The translations under genes and the position numbers were made by a program. Below, piece by piece: positions 34,142 to 45,655 of a stretch of DNA of 64,000 bases (position 1 is its first letter; the number at the start of each line of letters is the position of its first letter). This DNA comes from Rhynchopus sp. YZ270_cl-10 (Eukaryota > Euglenozoa > Diplonemea > Diplonemida > Diplonemidae): the NCBI GenBank assembly GCA_964035575.1, contig OZ037873.1, forward strand, positions 62,001 to 126,000, given 5' to 3'. Under the pieces are notes generated by a model that was given only the letters and a program-made list of their open reading frames with translations, was not told the DNA's origin and made no database searches.

Positions 34142-34307
34142 TATTCACCTCCTTTTAGCGGGGTTTTATTTTGTGATAACTTCACGCATTTTTTTCCCAG
34201 GCGAGGGCTACTTAATTTGCCGAGCGAAGCGAGGCAAATTGAGTGCACGAGCCTGGGAAAAAAATAAGTGAAGTATCGCAAAATAATCCGCTAAAAGGAG
34301 GTGAATA
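34142..34307. mobile_element. 166-bp foldback element with TATTCACCTCC ends
   Basis: Arms TATTCACCTCCTTTTAGCGG...TTTTTTTCCCAGGC and GCCTGGGAAAAAAAT...CCGCTAAAAGGAGGTGAATA are inverted copies over about 65 bp. The centre holds a smaller hairpin, TTGCCGAGCGAAGCGAGGCAA. It is absent from spacers 1 and 2, where the poly-A/T tract near 12745 and 24300 is continuous. Confidence 0.75.
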
Positions 34308-34323
34308 CGTAATTTTATTTCAC

Positions 34324-34667
34324 GGGAAATAAAGTATACGAAAGGATTTGGCACTTTTAGCGTGACTTATTTATTGTGCAATAACTAACGAGTATGTGTC
34401 CTCACAGGAAGCTCTCAGGGAAAAAAAAAAAAAAAGAGCGTGAAAAAAAAAAAAAAAAAGCTCTCATTACCCTCCCGCCACCGGGTCCCGCGGACCTCTA
34501 GATAGGCCCGCTGAGGGGCTGGCGGGATTGAGGAGGCTGGAGGGAGGCTAAAAAAGGCTGGACGGTCCCTCCAGCCCTACTACCTACATGTACCAAAATT
34601 TAGCGTGAAATTATCATTAAATAAAATCCCACTAAAAGTGCCAAATCCTTCGTATACTTTATTTCCC
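34324..34667. mobile_element. 344-bp inverted-repeat element next to 34142-34307
   Basis: The ends GGGAAATAAAGTATACGAAAGG and CCTTCGTATACTTTATTTCCC are inverted copies, continuing over about 35 bp. The interior is A-rich, then GC-rich with a GCTGGAGGGA/TCCCTCCAGC hairpin at about 34536-34578. It is absent from the other two spacers. Together with the preceding foldback it could be one compound insertion. Confidence 0.7.
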
Positions 34668-36201
34668 AGGGGAATAAAAATAAAAAAAGGGCATCGAAAC
34701 AGTTTTACTTTGTCTTGTTTTTGCTTTTTTTTTGTTAATGCTTGTTTTTGTGGGTGTGTACGAGTATCACTTTTGAATAGGGAGGGGAAAAGGTTTTGTT
34801 GAAATAATGGAGTAGTCCGCCATATGGTGAAAAAAACAGTTCCATTTTTCCTCTCAAAACAAGCACTTTTTTTTTGGTTTTGGTTTTAATGGTGTTCCCG
34901 AGGGTGCCTATAATGACATCCTTGACAGTGGTTTCAGGAACACCATGTATTGTTTTGGAAAATCTTTTGGGGTGTTTCAAAAAAAAAAAAAAGAACGTGG
35001 ACGAAACATTGAGGAAAATATGGACCTCCTTACCTGGGGGGAGAGGGAAGGGGAGATGGTGGGAACGACATACACAAGAGAGTTACCCCTCCTCGATAAG
35101 AGTGAGTGGGTTATGTGTTTGTGAGTGGGAGGAGAAAGGGAGGAAGGAAGGGAGGGGAAACAAAAGAGCTGGGGATGGGATGGAACAACAGGGAACTTTT
35201 TGTGGGACTTTTTGATATTTTTTTGTTTTTGTTTATTGTGCGTGCTTGCTCGGCAAAATTTCACTTTACCTAAACAAGGGGAAAATGGTAAAGCTCACTC
35301 TGCGAAGAAAATAATAAAAAATAAAAATGGTTTTGGTCAAAGGGCATTCTTTGTGAGATTTTTTTTGTGCTTTGTTTTGTTTTGCTCCCGACCAGACCAG
35401 GGACAGGATTGACACGACAGGGCATGACAGGGCATGAGAATAGAAGATAAAGAGAGAGAGAAATTAAGGCCAAAAAGAAAATGGAACCCCACTCAACCTC
35501 GCCACGTTGGGCATGAGATAAAGGTTGGGGACCCAAAGAAAAAGAAGAGAAAATGGTTTATTGATCCCCTCCGACAGACCCCACGTATGTAGAGGTCAGC
35601 CTGGATAAAAGCTCAATTTGAGAAGCAAAAGACAAAGGCCCTAATTTTTTCTGATTTTATTTCAGTTTCACCTCACGTACTACTCTCTTTCCTGCATACA
35701 ACTGTCGCCAATCAAAAATACGTTTCCAAAAAATAAAATAAAACTATACATTTCATGTGAGGGATCAATGGTTGAGAAGAAAGGGTGGGTAATTTGTGTT
35801 TTGCTTTGTTTTCCCCCCTTTTTGATGATATAACTTTTTGATGAAATAACCTTTTTTTTTTGAGATATATGGCAAGGTTGCTATCTTTTTGTGTACCGGG
35901 GTATATGCTGTAATATTCGGTGCGCCTTCTTTTACTTTTTTTTTCCCAAACTAATCACCGCTTGACCAAGCAATAGGACAGTCCTACCTTTGAAAACATT
36001 CCTCCCCTCTGTCAACAAATCACTTTACACCAAAATTGGGGTAAAAAAAGATTCATTCTATCTCAGCCTAAGCGGTTCCCTAGCAGAAAATTCTTTGTTT
36101 TACTTCGCCAAAATATAAAAAAAAACACACGGACACCACACACACCGAGGCACACATCAAAGCATTCACGCAACCTGGCCGCCATCCACTCCTCTCGGAG
36201 C

Positions 36202-39200
36202 TCAGACGTCAGCCTCGTCCTTCTTCACCTCCATCTCACCCTCCTCAGCGTAGGGTGCGTTGGTGGTGGGCTTGGGGTCCGACTCGTTGTCCTTGTTGAC
36301 AGCCACGTTCTGCTCCTCGTCGTCACCCTCCTTCAGAGCCTCCTCAGACCCGTTGCCCTTGACGTGGTGGTCGTGGTCGGTACCGATCAGCGACATCATT
36401 GCCGGGAGCAGGAACAGTCCGTTCAGGAGACCCACAACAACAACCGTCGCGAAGACTGCGAAGAAGTACTTGAAGACGTACGGGAACTCCGAGAGCGCAA
36501 GCATGCAGAACGACAGCAGCGACGACACACCACCCTCGAGCACGGGGATGAAGGTCTTCTCAATGCAGTTCGCAATGCGCTCGTTTCTCGACCCAACAAA
36601 GGTCTCAAACCCAACAACAACGTGCGCAGAGAACTCAACAAAGATACCAATCGACATCAGCAGCGTCACAGCCACAAGCGACGAGAAGCTGAGGCCAATC
36701 GACATGATGAAGGCAGCCACCTCAAGGGTACCGCACACCGAGCAGAAGGTGATCAGAAGTGCGCCCTTCATGGACACAGCCAGCAGCAGGCAGCAGCAGA
36801 AGACGACAACAGAGGACACGATGAAGGACTGCACAAAGTACTTCTTCAGCGAGAAGAACTCCTGCACTGTCAGGTAGTCACGGCTGGGGAGCGGGAAGGC
36901 CATGTCGTCACCGAAGAACTCATCGGCCATGTCACGGAAGTCCTCCACGTGGTCAATCCAGTCGTCGGTGGAGTTGAACAGCGTCTTGTCAAGCGAGTAC
37001 GGCACGTACAGCATCTCCATCTGGTTGTTCTTGTCGTACGAGTCCTGTCCGAAGGTGAACCCGAACCCGTCAGAGTACTGCGACGTCGACGACAGGAAGG
37101 GGCTCGCAACGGGGTCTCTCCACTGGTGGAACTTCGTCAGCGGCTCCGTTCCGTTCGTGTAGTTCGTGAACAGAAGCGGGTAGAAGAAGTGTGTGCCCGA
37201 CCGCTGGGGAATGGTTCCGCTCTGGTCCCAGGTCACACCGTTGGGGTTCAGGGATCCCGGGCGGGCGGAGCTGATGTACGTTCCGTAAAAGGTGTGGAGG
37301 AAGAGCTTCGAGAGTGTGCTGTACCCAGTGTCGTTCGTCCACTTGTTCGTCGACATGAGCTCGTAGAACTGCTGGAACTTGAACTGGCTGATGCGGTCGT
37401 TAATGTCAAGCACCTCTCCCCTGAAGAAGTACCAGTGCTCCTGCTTCTGCGAGAGCAGGTGGGTGTCGTAGTCCTGTGTGTGAGGTAGACATAGAAAGCT
37501 TGGTATGTTATTGACAAAGAAAAATTTAACTTGACACTATGGGCCACCATACAGTCCAACATCCATTTCGTGGTTTACATCTGCGCAAAAAAATAAAATT
37601 AACGGTCACCCATGTGAAGCTGTTGCAGACGTCTGCTTTGTGACTTTGCAACAATGACATACCGAGAACCCCTTCGATGTGTAGGACCCTCTCGGGGTCA
37701 GGTCCGTCATGTCCAGTCCGAAGGTCAGCGGGTAGATCACGCTGAGGGACACAACGGCCCAGATGAACAGGCACATGGCAAGGGAGACACCGACAATCTG
37801 CGTGATACGGTTCTGCATAAGCGGGATGAAGTAAGGATTCAGGAAGCATGTGTCCAGACCGAAGCCCTTGATCGCGCCGAGCACGCCCCCGCTCTTCGCC
37901 TCCTCCTCCTCCTTCTCAGCGTCCTCGTCCTTCTTCTCCTTCTCGTCCTCGTCACCGGCAACAGCCTCAGCCTCCTGTGCCTTCTTCTCCTGCTTGTCAG
38001 CTGCAATCTGTGTCGTTGATTTTGTAAAAAGACAAGTAACTCCTTGTCTCAGCATATGTGATGCATACCTTCTTCAGGTTGTCGCACTCCCAGGCGATGA
38101 TGGCGGGGAAGGCCATGAACATGATGGCGTAGTTGAAGACAACGATGACACCTGCACCGCACATGAAGTCACGCAGGGCAGGGATCGGGAGGATCATTCC
38201 TGTGAAGAACGCAGAGGCGTTGCAGACAGACGTGAGCGTCACGGAGACACCACCCTCGCGGTACAGCTCGCCCATGATGTCGTCCGTCTTGAAGCCGGCA
38301 GCGGTCTTGTTCGGCACCTCCCTGTAGTAGTGGAGCAGCAGGAACATGTCGTCCACTCCAAGCCCAAGGGCAAGGAACGGAAGCGCCTGAAGCATCGCGT
38401 GGTTCAGCTTGATGTCGATAAGAGCAATGAACCCGTACGCACCCAGGTTGCTGATGAGCACGAAGAACACACCAATGAACGATGCCCTCGCCAGCGACTT
38501 CTCGTGTTCAAAGCTGAACCCCGCAAACACAGCCACAACAAGGATGATCAAGCATCCGAGCACCAGCTGCAGGACACGTGCCTTGGAGATCTCGGCAAAC
38601 ATCTTCTTCGGCAGGGACGAGTAGAAGATGGACACCTCGACGTTGGCCCACTCGTCTTCGTCGTCGTTGATCTCCTCAAGACGGTCAGAGGCAGCGGCGT
38701 ACCAGTCCTGCAGGGCTTCGTCCACCTTGCGCTCGCTCATACCCTCAAGGCCGACCTTGTACTCCTGCGGGTGTGGGTGTTGGTGTTGGTGTTATGGCAA
38801 AGCGTGTGGGAGATTGGTAAAAAGGTGTGAGAGGTGTGAGAGGGCTGTTCCATACCATGGCACGGTCAGGCGAGTACATGAACATGAGCGAGTTCAGCGT
38901 CTCTGCGCTCGTGATCTCGTTGTTCTCGTTGACTGTGGGCGATCCGACAACGTACCCACGGGAGCGGGAGATGCTCTTCAGCCACATGTAGCACTGGTTC
39001 GGGTAGCCGTTGACACGGGCCTCGAAGTCGGACTGGTTCATGCCGATCAGGGAGGGGTTCAACTGGTAGTGAGCGAGTGTCTCGGGGAGACGCAGCCCAA
39101 GGGTGACGATCTGCACAAGCGCTGCGTACTTCTGGTGGTGCGAGGACCAGTTGCCGTAGTTGGTGACGGGCGACACGAAGAGCTCGGTGGAGTAGTCGAT

Positions 39201-40316
39201 CAACCACGACCCCTCAAGGAAGCAGTCCAGAATCGACGGCACGAAGCAGGGGGAACCCTTGTTCGCGTGGAAGTCGAGCGACGTGCAGAAGTCGTGCATG
39301 CCGAGGGTCACGGTCGAGCCGTTGATCCTGGTCGACTCAACAGTCACCTTCTCGACCTCCTTCAGCACACGAAGCTTGTTCAGCGCAGTCGCCACGGTGT
39401 AGGCGTTGGACCCGTCTGAGTTGCCGACCATGATCGCGGCACTGCTTCTCTGCTTCGACTCCTCGGTCCACTCGTCCATGAAGTTCAGCTCGCTCTCAAG
39501 ACGTCCTCCGATGGGTGCCCACTCAGACGAGAAGTCACCGTTGTCCTCAACCGCCGCGTATGGGAGCCCACTGCAGGCAAACACGATGGCCGCCAGCAGG
39601 GTTCCTCCACAGAAAAACCATCTGTAGACGGAGATGGTGTGTCCGACCTTCATCATCTTCCCGGGCACATCACGCTTGTACTTGTAGAACGCAAGGATTT
39701 TGTCCTTCAGGACGAAGGCCATGGCACCGACGAAGGAGAGACCGATGAAGCAGAAGATGACAATCATCACGATGAAGCGGTCCTTCGAGCCCCCTGTGCA
39801 GTCGATCTCCGCACCGTTGAGCTCGCAGTCTGCGCACACCTTGTCGTCGTCGGGGTTGATGCAGTGAAGCTGCATGCAACCGGTGCTTGTCTCACAACCG
39901 CGTGTGTCCACACGGATGGCAGGCTCGATCATCCATTGTCCAAACACGTTCCGGCACCACTCCATGTTGGCAGGCTCCGTGTGCGAGGCGTCAGCGGCAG
40001 TCGTGTTCGACACAGGGAGGAGGGCACGGATCACCCAGTCTGTGGTGTGGCAGTCCATGTGGCGTGTCACCACCCAGTAGTCAAGCGTCTCGTGGCGCAG
40101 CATGTAGTACACATCCTCCGGAGTCGACGACACGTTGTCACGGTCGTTCAGCTTCCACACAGTGGCACCGTGGCAGAGGTCCGTGGTTGCTGCGTACCGT
40201 CCTCCTGCCTCAGTCTGCGTCCGTGCGTTGTCGAACAGGTAGTTGTACGTCTGTGCGTCCGTCGTGGTGAACGACACTGCAAGCAGTGCCATAGAAAGCC
40301 ATGATGTCCCCATCAT
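36202..40316 (-). CDS. Patched/Dispatched-type RND membrane protein with sterol-sensing domain, array copy 3
   Basis: Exons 38856-40316, 38069-38764, 37663-38007 and 36202-37473, all in phase 0, give 1257 aa. Domain order matches copy 1. Differences cluster in the loop near the start of exon 4 (ERSGTHFFYPLLF region versus ASGTHHHYPNLYF in copy 1) and in the acidic cytoplasmic tail, which is four residues shorter. Intron sequences are also shorter. The upstream region (40317-40400) is only partly like those of copies 1 and 2, so this outermost gene may be regulated differently. It is the most upstream copy in transcription order. Confidence 0.9.
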
Positions 40317-41362
40317 GTTGGATTTGTTTGAGTCGGGGGGAAAAAAAAAGTCAAAACAGTGTGGTATCTGAGGTTTAGGGGGTTGGGGAGCGGAAAAATT
40401 CTAAAAAACCTTAGGTTTAAGCCTTTACTAAAGAGGTGTGCCGCACACGTTCGCAGTGGGGTCACTTCCGGGAACATACATACTCGGATGTAGAAACCGA
40501 CCACAGATCACTTGAAACATTCCACAAGGCCGCAGTCTGGGCAAGGGAAACGGGTAGAGGGTGTGGGCCGGGTGCGTGGTGGATTATTCTCATAGTTGAA
40601 GGGGAGGGGGAAGGGAAGGGGGTTCATGGTGTTCAAGGTGGTAAAAGAGAAAGAGAGAGAGAGAGAGGGAGAGAGAGAGAGGGGAGATGCATTTTTTTTT
40701 AATTGTCCTGCTTTAGCCTCATCCCCAAGTTGACGTAGTGTATGACACGTGTGTTGTAATGGGGGAGAGAGAGGAGTGGAAAAAGCAAAAAAAAAAAATA
40801 AAATAGAAAAAGGGTGTGTAGAAGAAGGAACGTGATAAATGTTCCGTGTGATTTTTTTTTGTCCTTATTTCTGTTTTTCTTTTTCCTTTTTTTCCCGGCT
40901 CGTCTCATCCGCAATTGTTTGTCAAAAAAAAAATAGACACTGATATTGTGTTCAATGTCAATACAGAAAAATGTTTTGAGGATTTGGACAACTTTTTTTT
41001 TTGAAAAATTGATAACGTGACAGACACCTCCACGCAGTTTTTAAATCCTTTTTTTTGTTGAAGAGGACTACAAAAAAAATTGACTGGAGTTATTGCTGTG
41101 TATTGTAACACCTCCGTCTTGTATCCCACAGGGCTCGCTCTTGTAGAAGAAGAAAAAAAATATACCCACCTTCTCTCTTGTAGCTATATAGCTATAGCGT
41201 CTGGTTGGAGACACACGTATATAACACAACAGCAATGGGAAGCACGGGATGTATCGCAAAGGGGAGGAAAAAGGGGGTTTTTTTTTTTAGGTTTTTTTTT
41301 TTTACTGGGCTACCCGGGCAAGCCGGGTTTTGCGATCTGACGATTTTTTTTTTTTTTTTTTT

Positions 41363-41413
41363 GAAAATTTGTTGGAATAGTGTAGTTGCCACATGTGCAA
41401 GCTTCATTGTCCA
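41363..41413 (-). repeat. Family-A-like hairpin, diverged
   Basis: GAAAATTTGTTGGAATAGTGTAG between T-runs, with a changed loop (TTGCCACATGTGCAAGC). Assigned from the conserved first half and the T-run context. Confidence 0.4.
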
Positions 41414-41640
41414 TTTTTTTTTTTTTTTTTTTGTAAGATAACCTGCATAGCGCATTTTAGTCATCTTTTGAACTGACAAAAGGAAAAAGAATAGATTCAA
41501 AACAAACATAGCGGGGAGGGGGAGGGGGAGGGGATGAGGTGGTTCCTGAGCGCGGAACGTTGCACCAAAATAAAATGGGTGAGATGGTGAGAGAGAGAGA
41601 GAGAAAAAGACATGGGAATCACCTAGATGAAAAAAAAAAT

Positions 41641-41696
41641 AGTCATTGATGCAGGCACGCACCGTACGATGCCAGCCCAACGGATGAAAACACATA
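41641..41696. repeat. Short dispersed repeat shared with 50746-50805
   Basis: ATTGATGCAGGCAC, CGTACGATGCCAGC and GGATGAAA are shared in the same order with 50746-50805, with differing bases between. No structure or function is recognised. Confidence 0.45.
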
Positions 41697-42092
41697 TAGT
41701 TCTTTCTCTCCTTTTTCCCCCATTTTTCTCGTAGTACCAAAACCCCCAAACACCCTTTTGCCTAAAAAAGGTAAAAAAAAGGGGGTTTGCTGAGGGTACA
41801 GAAGCACACAAGAGAGAGAGAGAGAGAGAGAGACGAGGTAGGGTATGTGGCTGTACAATGAAAATACGTTAAAAACAGCAAAAAAAAAAAAAGGCTCGGG
41901 TTTCCACCACACAACTTTTTTTTTCTTCTGAAATGAAAGCGTATCACGTAGTAGCAAGCAATGCCCCACACTGGTAGAGAGAGCTCTCGTTTTGGGGGAA
42001 GGTGGGGGGGAGGTGGTGGTTGGAGTCGAGGGAGAGAGGTTAAAAAAGTTTTAGATTCAGATACTTCAGTTCACAGAATTGAAAGTATAATA

Positions 42093-42190
42093 CCACCTGA
42101 TTTTTACCCTGCGTATAGGCGCGTATAGGCCAAACCCCACCCATTTTCCCCAGCCTTTACGCGCCTTTACGCGGGGTAAAAATCAGGTGG
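42093..42190. mobile_element. 98-bp foldback element with CCACCTGATTTTT ends
   Basis: CCACCTGATTTTTACCC...GCGTATAGGCGCGTATAGGC is repeated inverted as GCCTTTACGCGCC...GGGTAAAAATCAGGTGG. The ends are the same as those of the element at 20636-20750, so they form one family. No reading frame. Confidence 0.75.
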
Positions 42191-43012
42191 AGTATATGAA
42201 TCTAAAAGAAAAATAAAAACAGTCATAGAAAAGAACGCGCAGAGAGAACAGAAAAAGGTCGAATTACTTTCATATTTTCACAAAAAAAAAGTGTGTTCGA
42301 AATGAACCCCCTTGAATGGACCCTGATATGGACCAAAAAATGGGACACAAAAAAAAACACACACAATCAAGGAAAAGAAAGTGGGGTGGGCAGTTGGCCA
42401 CATACTTGGCGCACCCTTGAGAGGATGCAGGGGGCACACAACAGAAGCTGTTGGCCATCGAACTTACTAATTAAGAGTGGAAAGTTGTGCGTTGCTGTTT
42501 TTTAAAAGGGAAACAAAATACAGAAAACTTGAAAAAAGATTAATAAGCCTTTTGTCACACACAGACACATCTGAACAATAATCAAAAACACAAAAAGTGC
42601 TTGTCTGATGAACAGATGCCGCTGTTGTGCACAAAAACCATCTTTTGCAGAAAAGCTTTCTTTCTTTTCGAATAGGAACCGATACCCTCACCAAACAACA
42701 GGGGGTGTGTATCTGTGTGGTACACTACACTCGCGTCGTTAACAACAAGAGGAAAAAAAAAAGGGAGAAGAGAAAGGGAGGGCACCGAAATGGGTGATAC
42801 ACCCATTTGATCCCAGCAACGTTTTTTTTTGTTTTTTGTTTTTTTTTTTTTTCGGGGATGTATAAAATTTTGAAATTCAAAATACACACAACATTCTTTT
42901 TGCTTGGCCCATATTTTTTTTCCATCTTTTGTTTGTTTTTTTGTTTAGTTATTGTCCCACACCATATGGGATTATGTACTACTAAACTATAACATCACAT
43001 TTTTTTTTTTCT

Positions 43013-44839
43013 TCAGGGCTTCCACACGGGCTTCTCCGCTCCCTCCTTCTCCTCTTTGTTCGCTGCAATGTCGTCGCACTCCTTTGTTGGCTCGTGGGCA
43101 CTTCCTCCCTCGGTGTCCTTCTTCCTGCACACAAGACAGACCACCACGACAGCAATGATGATAAAGCACCCCACCACGAGAAGGACAATGAGCACAATGT
43201 ACCCTGGGTGCAGCGCATCGTCGTCGTCGTCCTCAACGGGGATGGACACTTCAGAGTTCGCGTCGACCGCGACCGACTCGAGACCGAACTCCTTGAATTC
43301 GTCAGACGGGTTTGCCTTCTCTGCAGCCACTTTGTCTTCGAGCGCCTTCTGCACAGAGGACTCGGTTGCGTCCCCGCTGTAGTCTGTGTCGAAGAGGAGG
43401 ACCGTACCGGATGCGTCGTCGGCAAGGATTGCGGCCAAACGGTCGGTGGTTGCGGCACTGACGGAGGTGCACCCGGCAGCACGCTTGTCGGCGGAGGAAG
43501 AGGGGCAGCCGTTGATGCATGCGCTTGCGGGGCATGTCCAGTGGACGTTGACGGCGGCAACGTCGAAGGATTTGAGGTAGTTGTACAGAGCGTTCATGCA
43601 GCGTGTGACGTCGAGGAGGGACTGCAGGATGCGCATGACAAGGCGGAAGAGGCGCTTGAAGACGTTGCGTGTGGACGGTGCGTTGGTAGGGGGTGCAAGG
43701 GTGCCCGGTGCAGAGGTCTCGACGCATTCGCAGTACTTCTCGCATTGCTCGGCACGGCCCAGGATGGAGAAGGTGTTGCACACAGCGCTGCAGGCGAAGG
43801 AGATGCCGACGTCGAGCTTGAGGCGGTACGACGCGCAGGCGTCGTTGCAGCCTGCGGTGCTGATGCAGTCGAAGTGCTTTGTGGCGCGCACGTCTTGGCA
43901 GGCGTTGCTCGCAGAGCACTTCACCTTGCAGGTGTGCCCGTTGTTGAGTGCGTCGCTTGGGCACTCAAACGTCATCCCCTTGCAGGAGGTGATGCCGACG
44001 CACTCCACGGTGCAGTCGCCGTCCTTCGGGCAGATGATGTGCGCATTGCGGCATGAGTTCGTGCTGGAGCACCTCACAGTGACGTCACCGTGCATCTCCG
44101 AGAAGTCGAGTGATGACGACTCACAGGCGCTGATGGCCATGCACCGGACGTAGGCATCCTTGGAGTCATCTGTGACGGTGAGGGACGAAGCCTTGCACGA
44201 CGTCTGCGACTGGCAGTCGAGCCTGCAGTAGTCTGCGCCACACCCAAAGCTGGTGCGTGCGCAGGCATCGATGGCGCTGCACACAACCTCTCCAGAGGAG
44301 GCTTCCTTGCCGAGCCACATGCCGTAGCGCTTGCCCTCCGTCGACAGGTCTGCAGAGGATGTGATGCCCACGTCGCTGTACTTCTTCATGTCTGCGCATG
44401 CAGACCGTGTCCAGCACCCTGCAGTGCACTTCCCGCTGTGGCATTCGAAGTGCGACGTCTGCGCTGCTGCCTCGCTGTTGATCTGCAGAGCACACGTGTC
44501 GTCACCTTCGCACACCATCACGCCTCCCGTGCATGAGTCGCGCACACTGCACATAAACTTGCAGTCGTCGTCCTTGCATTCACACGTCCTGTCCTTGCAC
44601 ACAAGGTTGTTCCAGTCCAGGTCCTTTGAGCTGGACTTGGAGCTAGATTTCGATCCAGATTTCGATCCAGACTTCGAGTCAGACTTCGATCCAGACTTGG
44701 AGCCAGACTTGGAGTTCGAGTTCGAGTTCGAGTTCGAGTTGACGTTATTGTTGTTGTTGTTATTGTTGTTATTGTTGTTATTGTTGTTGGCAGCCAGCAC
44801 GGTCACTGCCATGGTCGCCAGCAAAAAAATCGCCCTCAT
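43013..44839 (-). CDS. Cys-rich Ser/Lys-repeat type I surface protein, 608 aa
   Basis: A single exon. Signal peptide at residues 1-16 (MRAIFLLATMAVTVLA), then a polyasparagine run, a Ser-Asn stretch and Lys-Ser-Gly-Ser repeats to about residue 73. A Cys-rich ectodomain follows with repeated ..C..SC......C.V.C units, then the distal HWTCPASACINGCPSSSADK signature shared with both paralogues. Asp-rich DDDDD precedes a membrane span at about 546-570 (GYIVLIVLLVVGCFII). The tail is 38 residues, charged. Probably exposed at the cell surface or in an extracellular coat; ligand unknown. The polyasparagine run is coded by mixed AAC/AAT codons. Its start at 44839 is the only Met before the signal peptide. 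It lies 2.6 kb from the next paralogue, in the same direction. Confidence 0.88.
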   Translation of the reverse strand: MRAIFLLATMAVTVLAANNNNNNNNNNNNNNNVNSNSNSNSNSKSGSKSGSKSDSKSGSKSGSKSSSKSSSKDLDWNNLVCKDRTCECKDDDCKFMCSVRDSCTGGVMVCEGDDTCALQINSEAAAQTSHFECHSGKCTAGCWTRSACADMKKYSDVGITSSADLSTEGKRYGMWLGKEASSGEVVCSAIDACARTSFGCGADYCRLDCQSQTSCKASSLTVTDDSKDAYVRCMAISACESSSLDFSEMHGDVTVRCSSTNSCRNAHIICPKDGDCTVECVGITSCKGMTFECPSDALNNGHTCKVKCSASNACQDVRATKHFDCISTAGCNDACASYRLKLDVGISFACSAVCNTFSILGRAEQCEKYCECVETSAPGTLAPPTNAPSTRNVFKRLFRLVMRILQSLLDVTRCMNALYNYLKSFDVAAVNVHWTCPASACINGCPSSSADKRAAGCTSVSAATTDRLAAILADDASGTVLLFDTDYSGDATESSVQKALEDKVAAEKANPSDEFKEFGLESVAVDANSEVSIPVEDDDDDALHPGYIVLIVLLVVGCFIIIAVVVVCLVCRKKDTEGGSAHEPTKECDDIAANKEEKEGAEKPVWKP

Positions 44840-44931
44840 ATTTAGAAAATATCCGGAAATGACTTTGTTGTTCTGAGAGAGGCGGTGGTGAGTGGTGGGT
44901 GGGTGGTGGTTCAGAAGATATAAGGTTTTGC

Positions 44932-44986
44932 AAATTGTTGCTTTTTTTTTACCAGTGTAAACATCCGAGGATGTGTTCCGCTAGAT
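44932..44986 (-). repeat. Family-A hairpin, diverged, close to a start codon
   Basis: CAGTGTAAACATCCGAGGATGTGTTCCGCT between T-runs. The inner stem AACATCC/GGATGTGTT is extended relative to the consensus. Confidence 0.55.
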
Positions 44987-45522
44987 TTTTTTTTTACAAA
45001 TGAAAGAAAAAAAAAAGTGTCCACGGAAGACTCCAAGAGGACACCAACGGAAAAGGTTTTTTTTTTTTGGTAAAATGGTGGTAAACCGCACTGCGCTTTA
45101 GGCACCATAACGAAAAAGAGGTGACAAACAAACAAAACACAACACCATTATTTATTTAAAAAAACACCACTCATGAGCTGCTCAGGAGCATTAGAAGAAG
45201 CAAAAAAGGAATATCCATTAGGGTAAACACGGTACTCTGCAGTACTGTATTTCCCCGTCAGATACCCCTCTTTAGTTTTTTTGTGTGATATCTTTTTTGG
45301 GTGTCATGATTTTGCTGTTGTCGTGGTGATAAAAAAGAGGGAATAGCAAAAAAAAAAGAAAACAGGGCTCTCACGATTCCTCCACGAACAGAATTTTGGA
45401 TAATGAGGCTTTTTATTTAAAAAAAAAGCTTCAAAACAAAAAATTTTACCCGGGAGGATCTTGAGCAGCTCCGCAAAGAAAGAATGGTTGGTATAGATGA
45501 CCATACTCCCGCAGGGTTCATC

Positions 45523-45655
45523 AACACGGCAGACTAGCCAGACTACTCGTAGCACTACTCGTCGTAACGACCAGTACTAAACTAGTAGTGTTACTGGTGT
45601 AACACCGGTAATTTGGACATAGTAGCACTCCCCTACTGGCCAGTCTACCCGTGTT
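45523..45655. repeat. Foldback element, diverged relative of 9501-9663
   Basis: Ends AACACGG.AGACT.GCCAG and CTGGCCAGTCT.CCCGTGTT are inverted copies. The interior GTACTAAACTAGTAGTGTTACTGGTGTAACAC matches the interior of the array copies with a few changes. Confidence 0.65.

Larger units (their letters stand above)
30037..36201. other. Spacer between Patched-like copies 2 and 3
   Basis: 6.2 kb, homologous to the other spacers but missing several blocks, including the one that holds 13000-13250 in spacer 1. 30037-30340 is the upstream region of gene copy 2. Specific features are 30980-31470 (unique sequence), 32082-32129, 34142-34307 and 34324-34667. No complete gene is supported. Confidence 0.7.
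40317..43012. other. Spacer between the transporter array and the second surface-protein gene
   Basis: T/A- and GA-rich. Contains an (AG)n tract at about 40649-40684 and another near 41813-41832, a family-A-like copy at 41363-41413, part of a repeat pair at 41641-41696, and the foldback at 42093-42190. Two long inverted T/A arms around 41280-41430 also carry a TACCCGGGCAAGCCGGG motif. No gene is supported. Confidence 0.6.
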
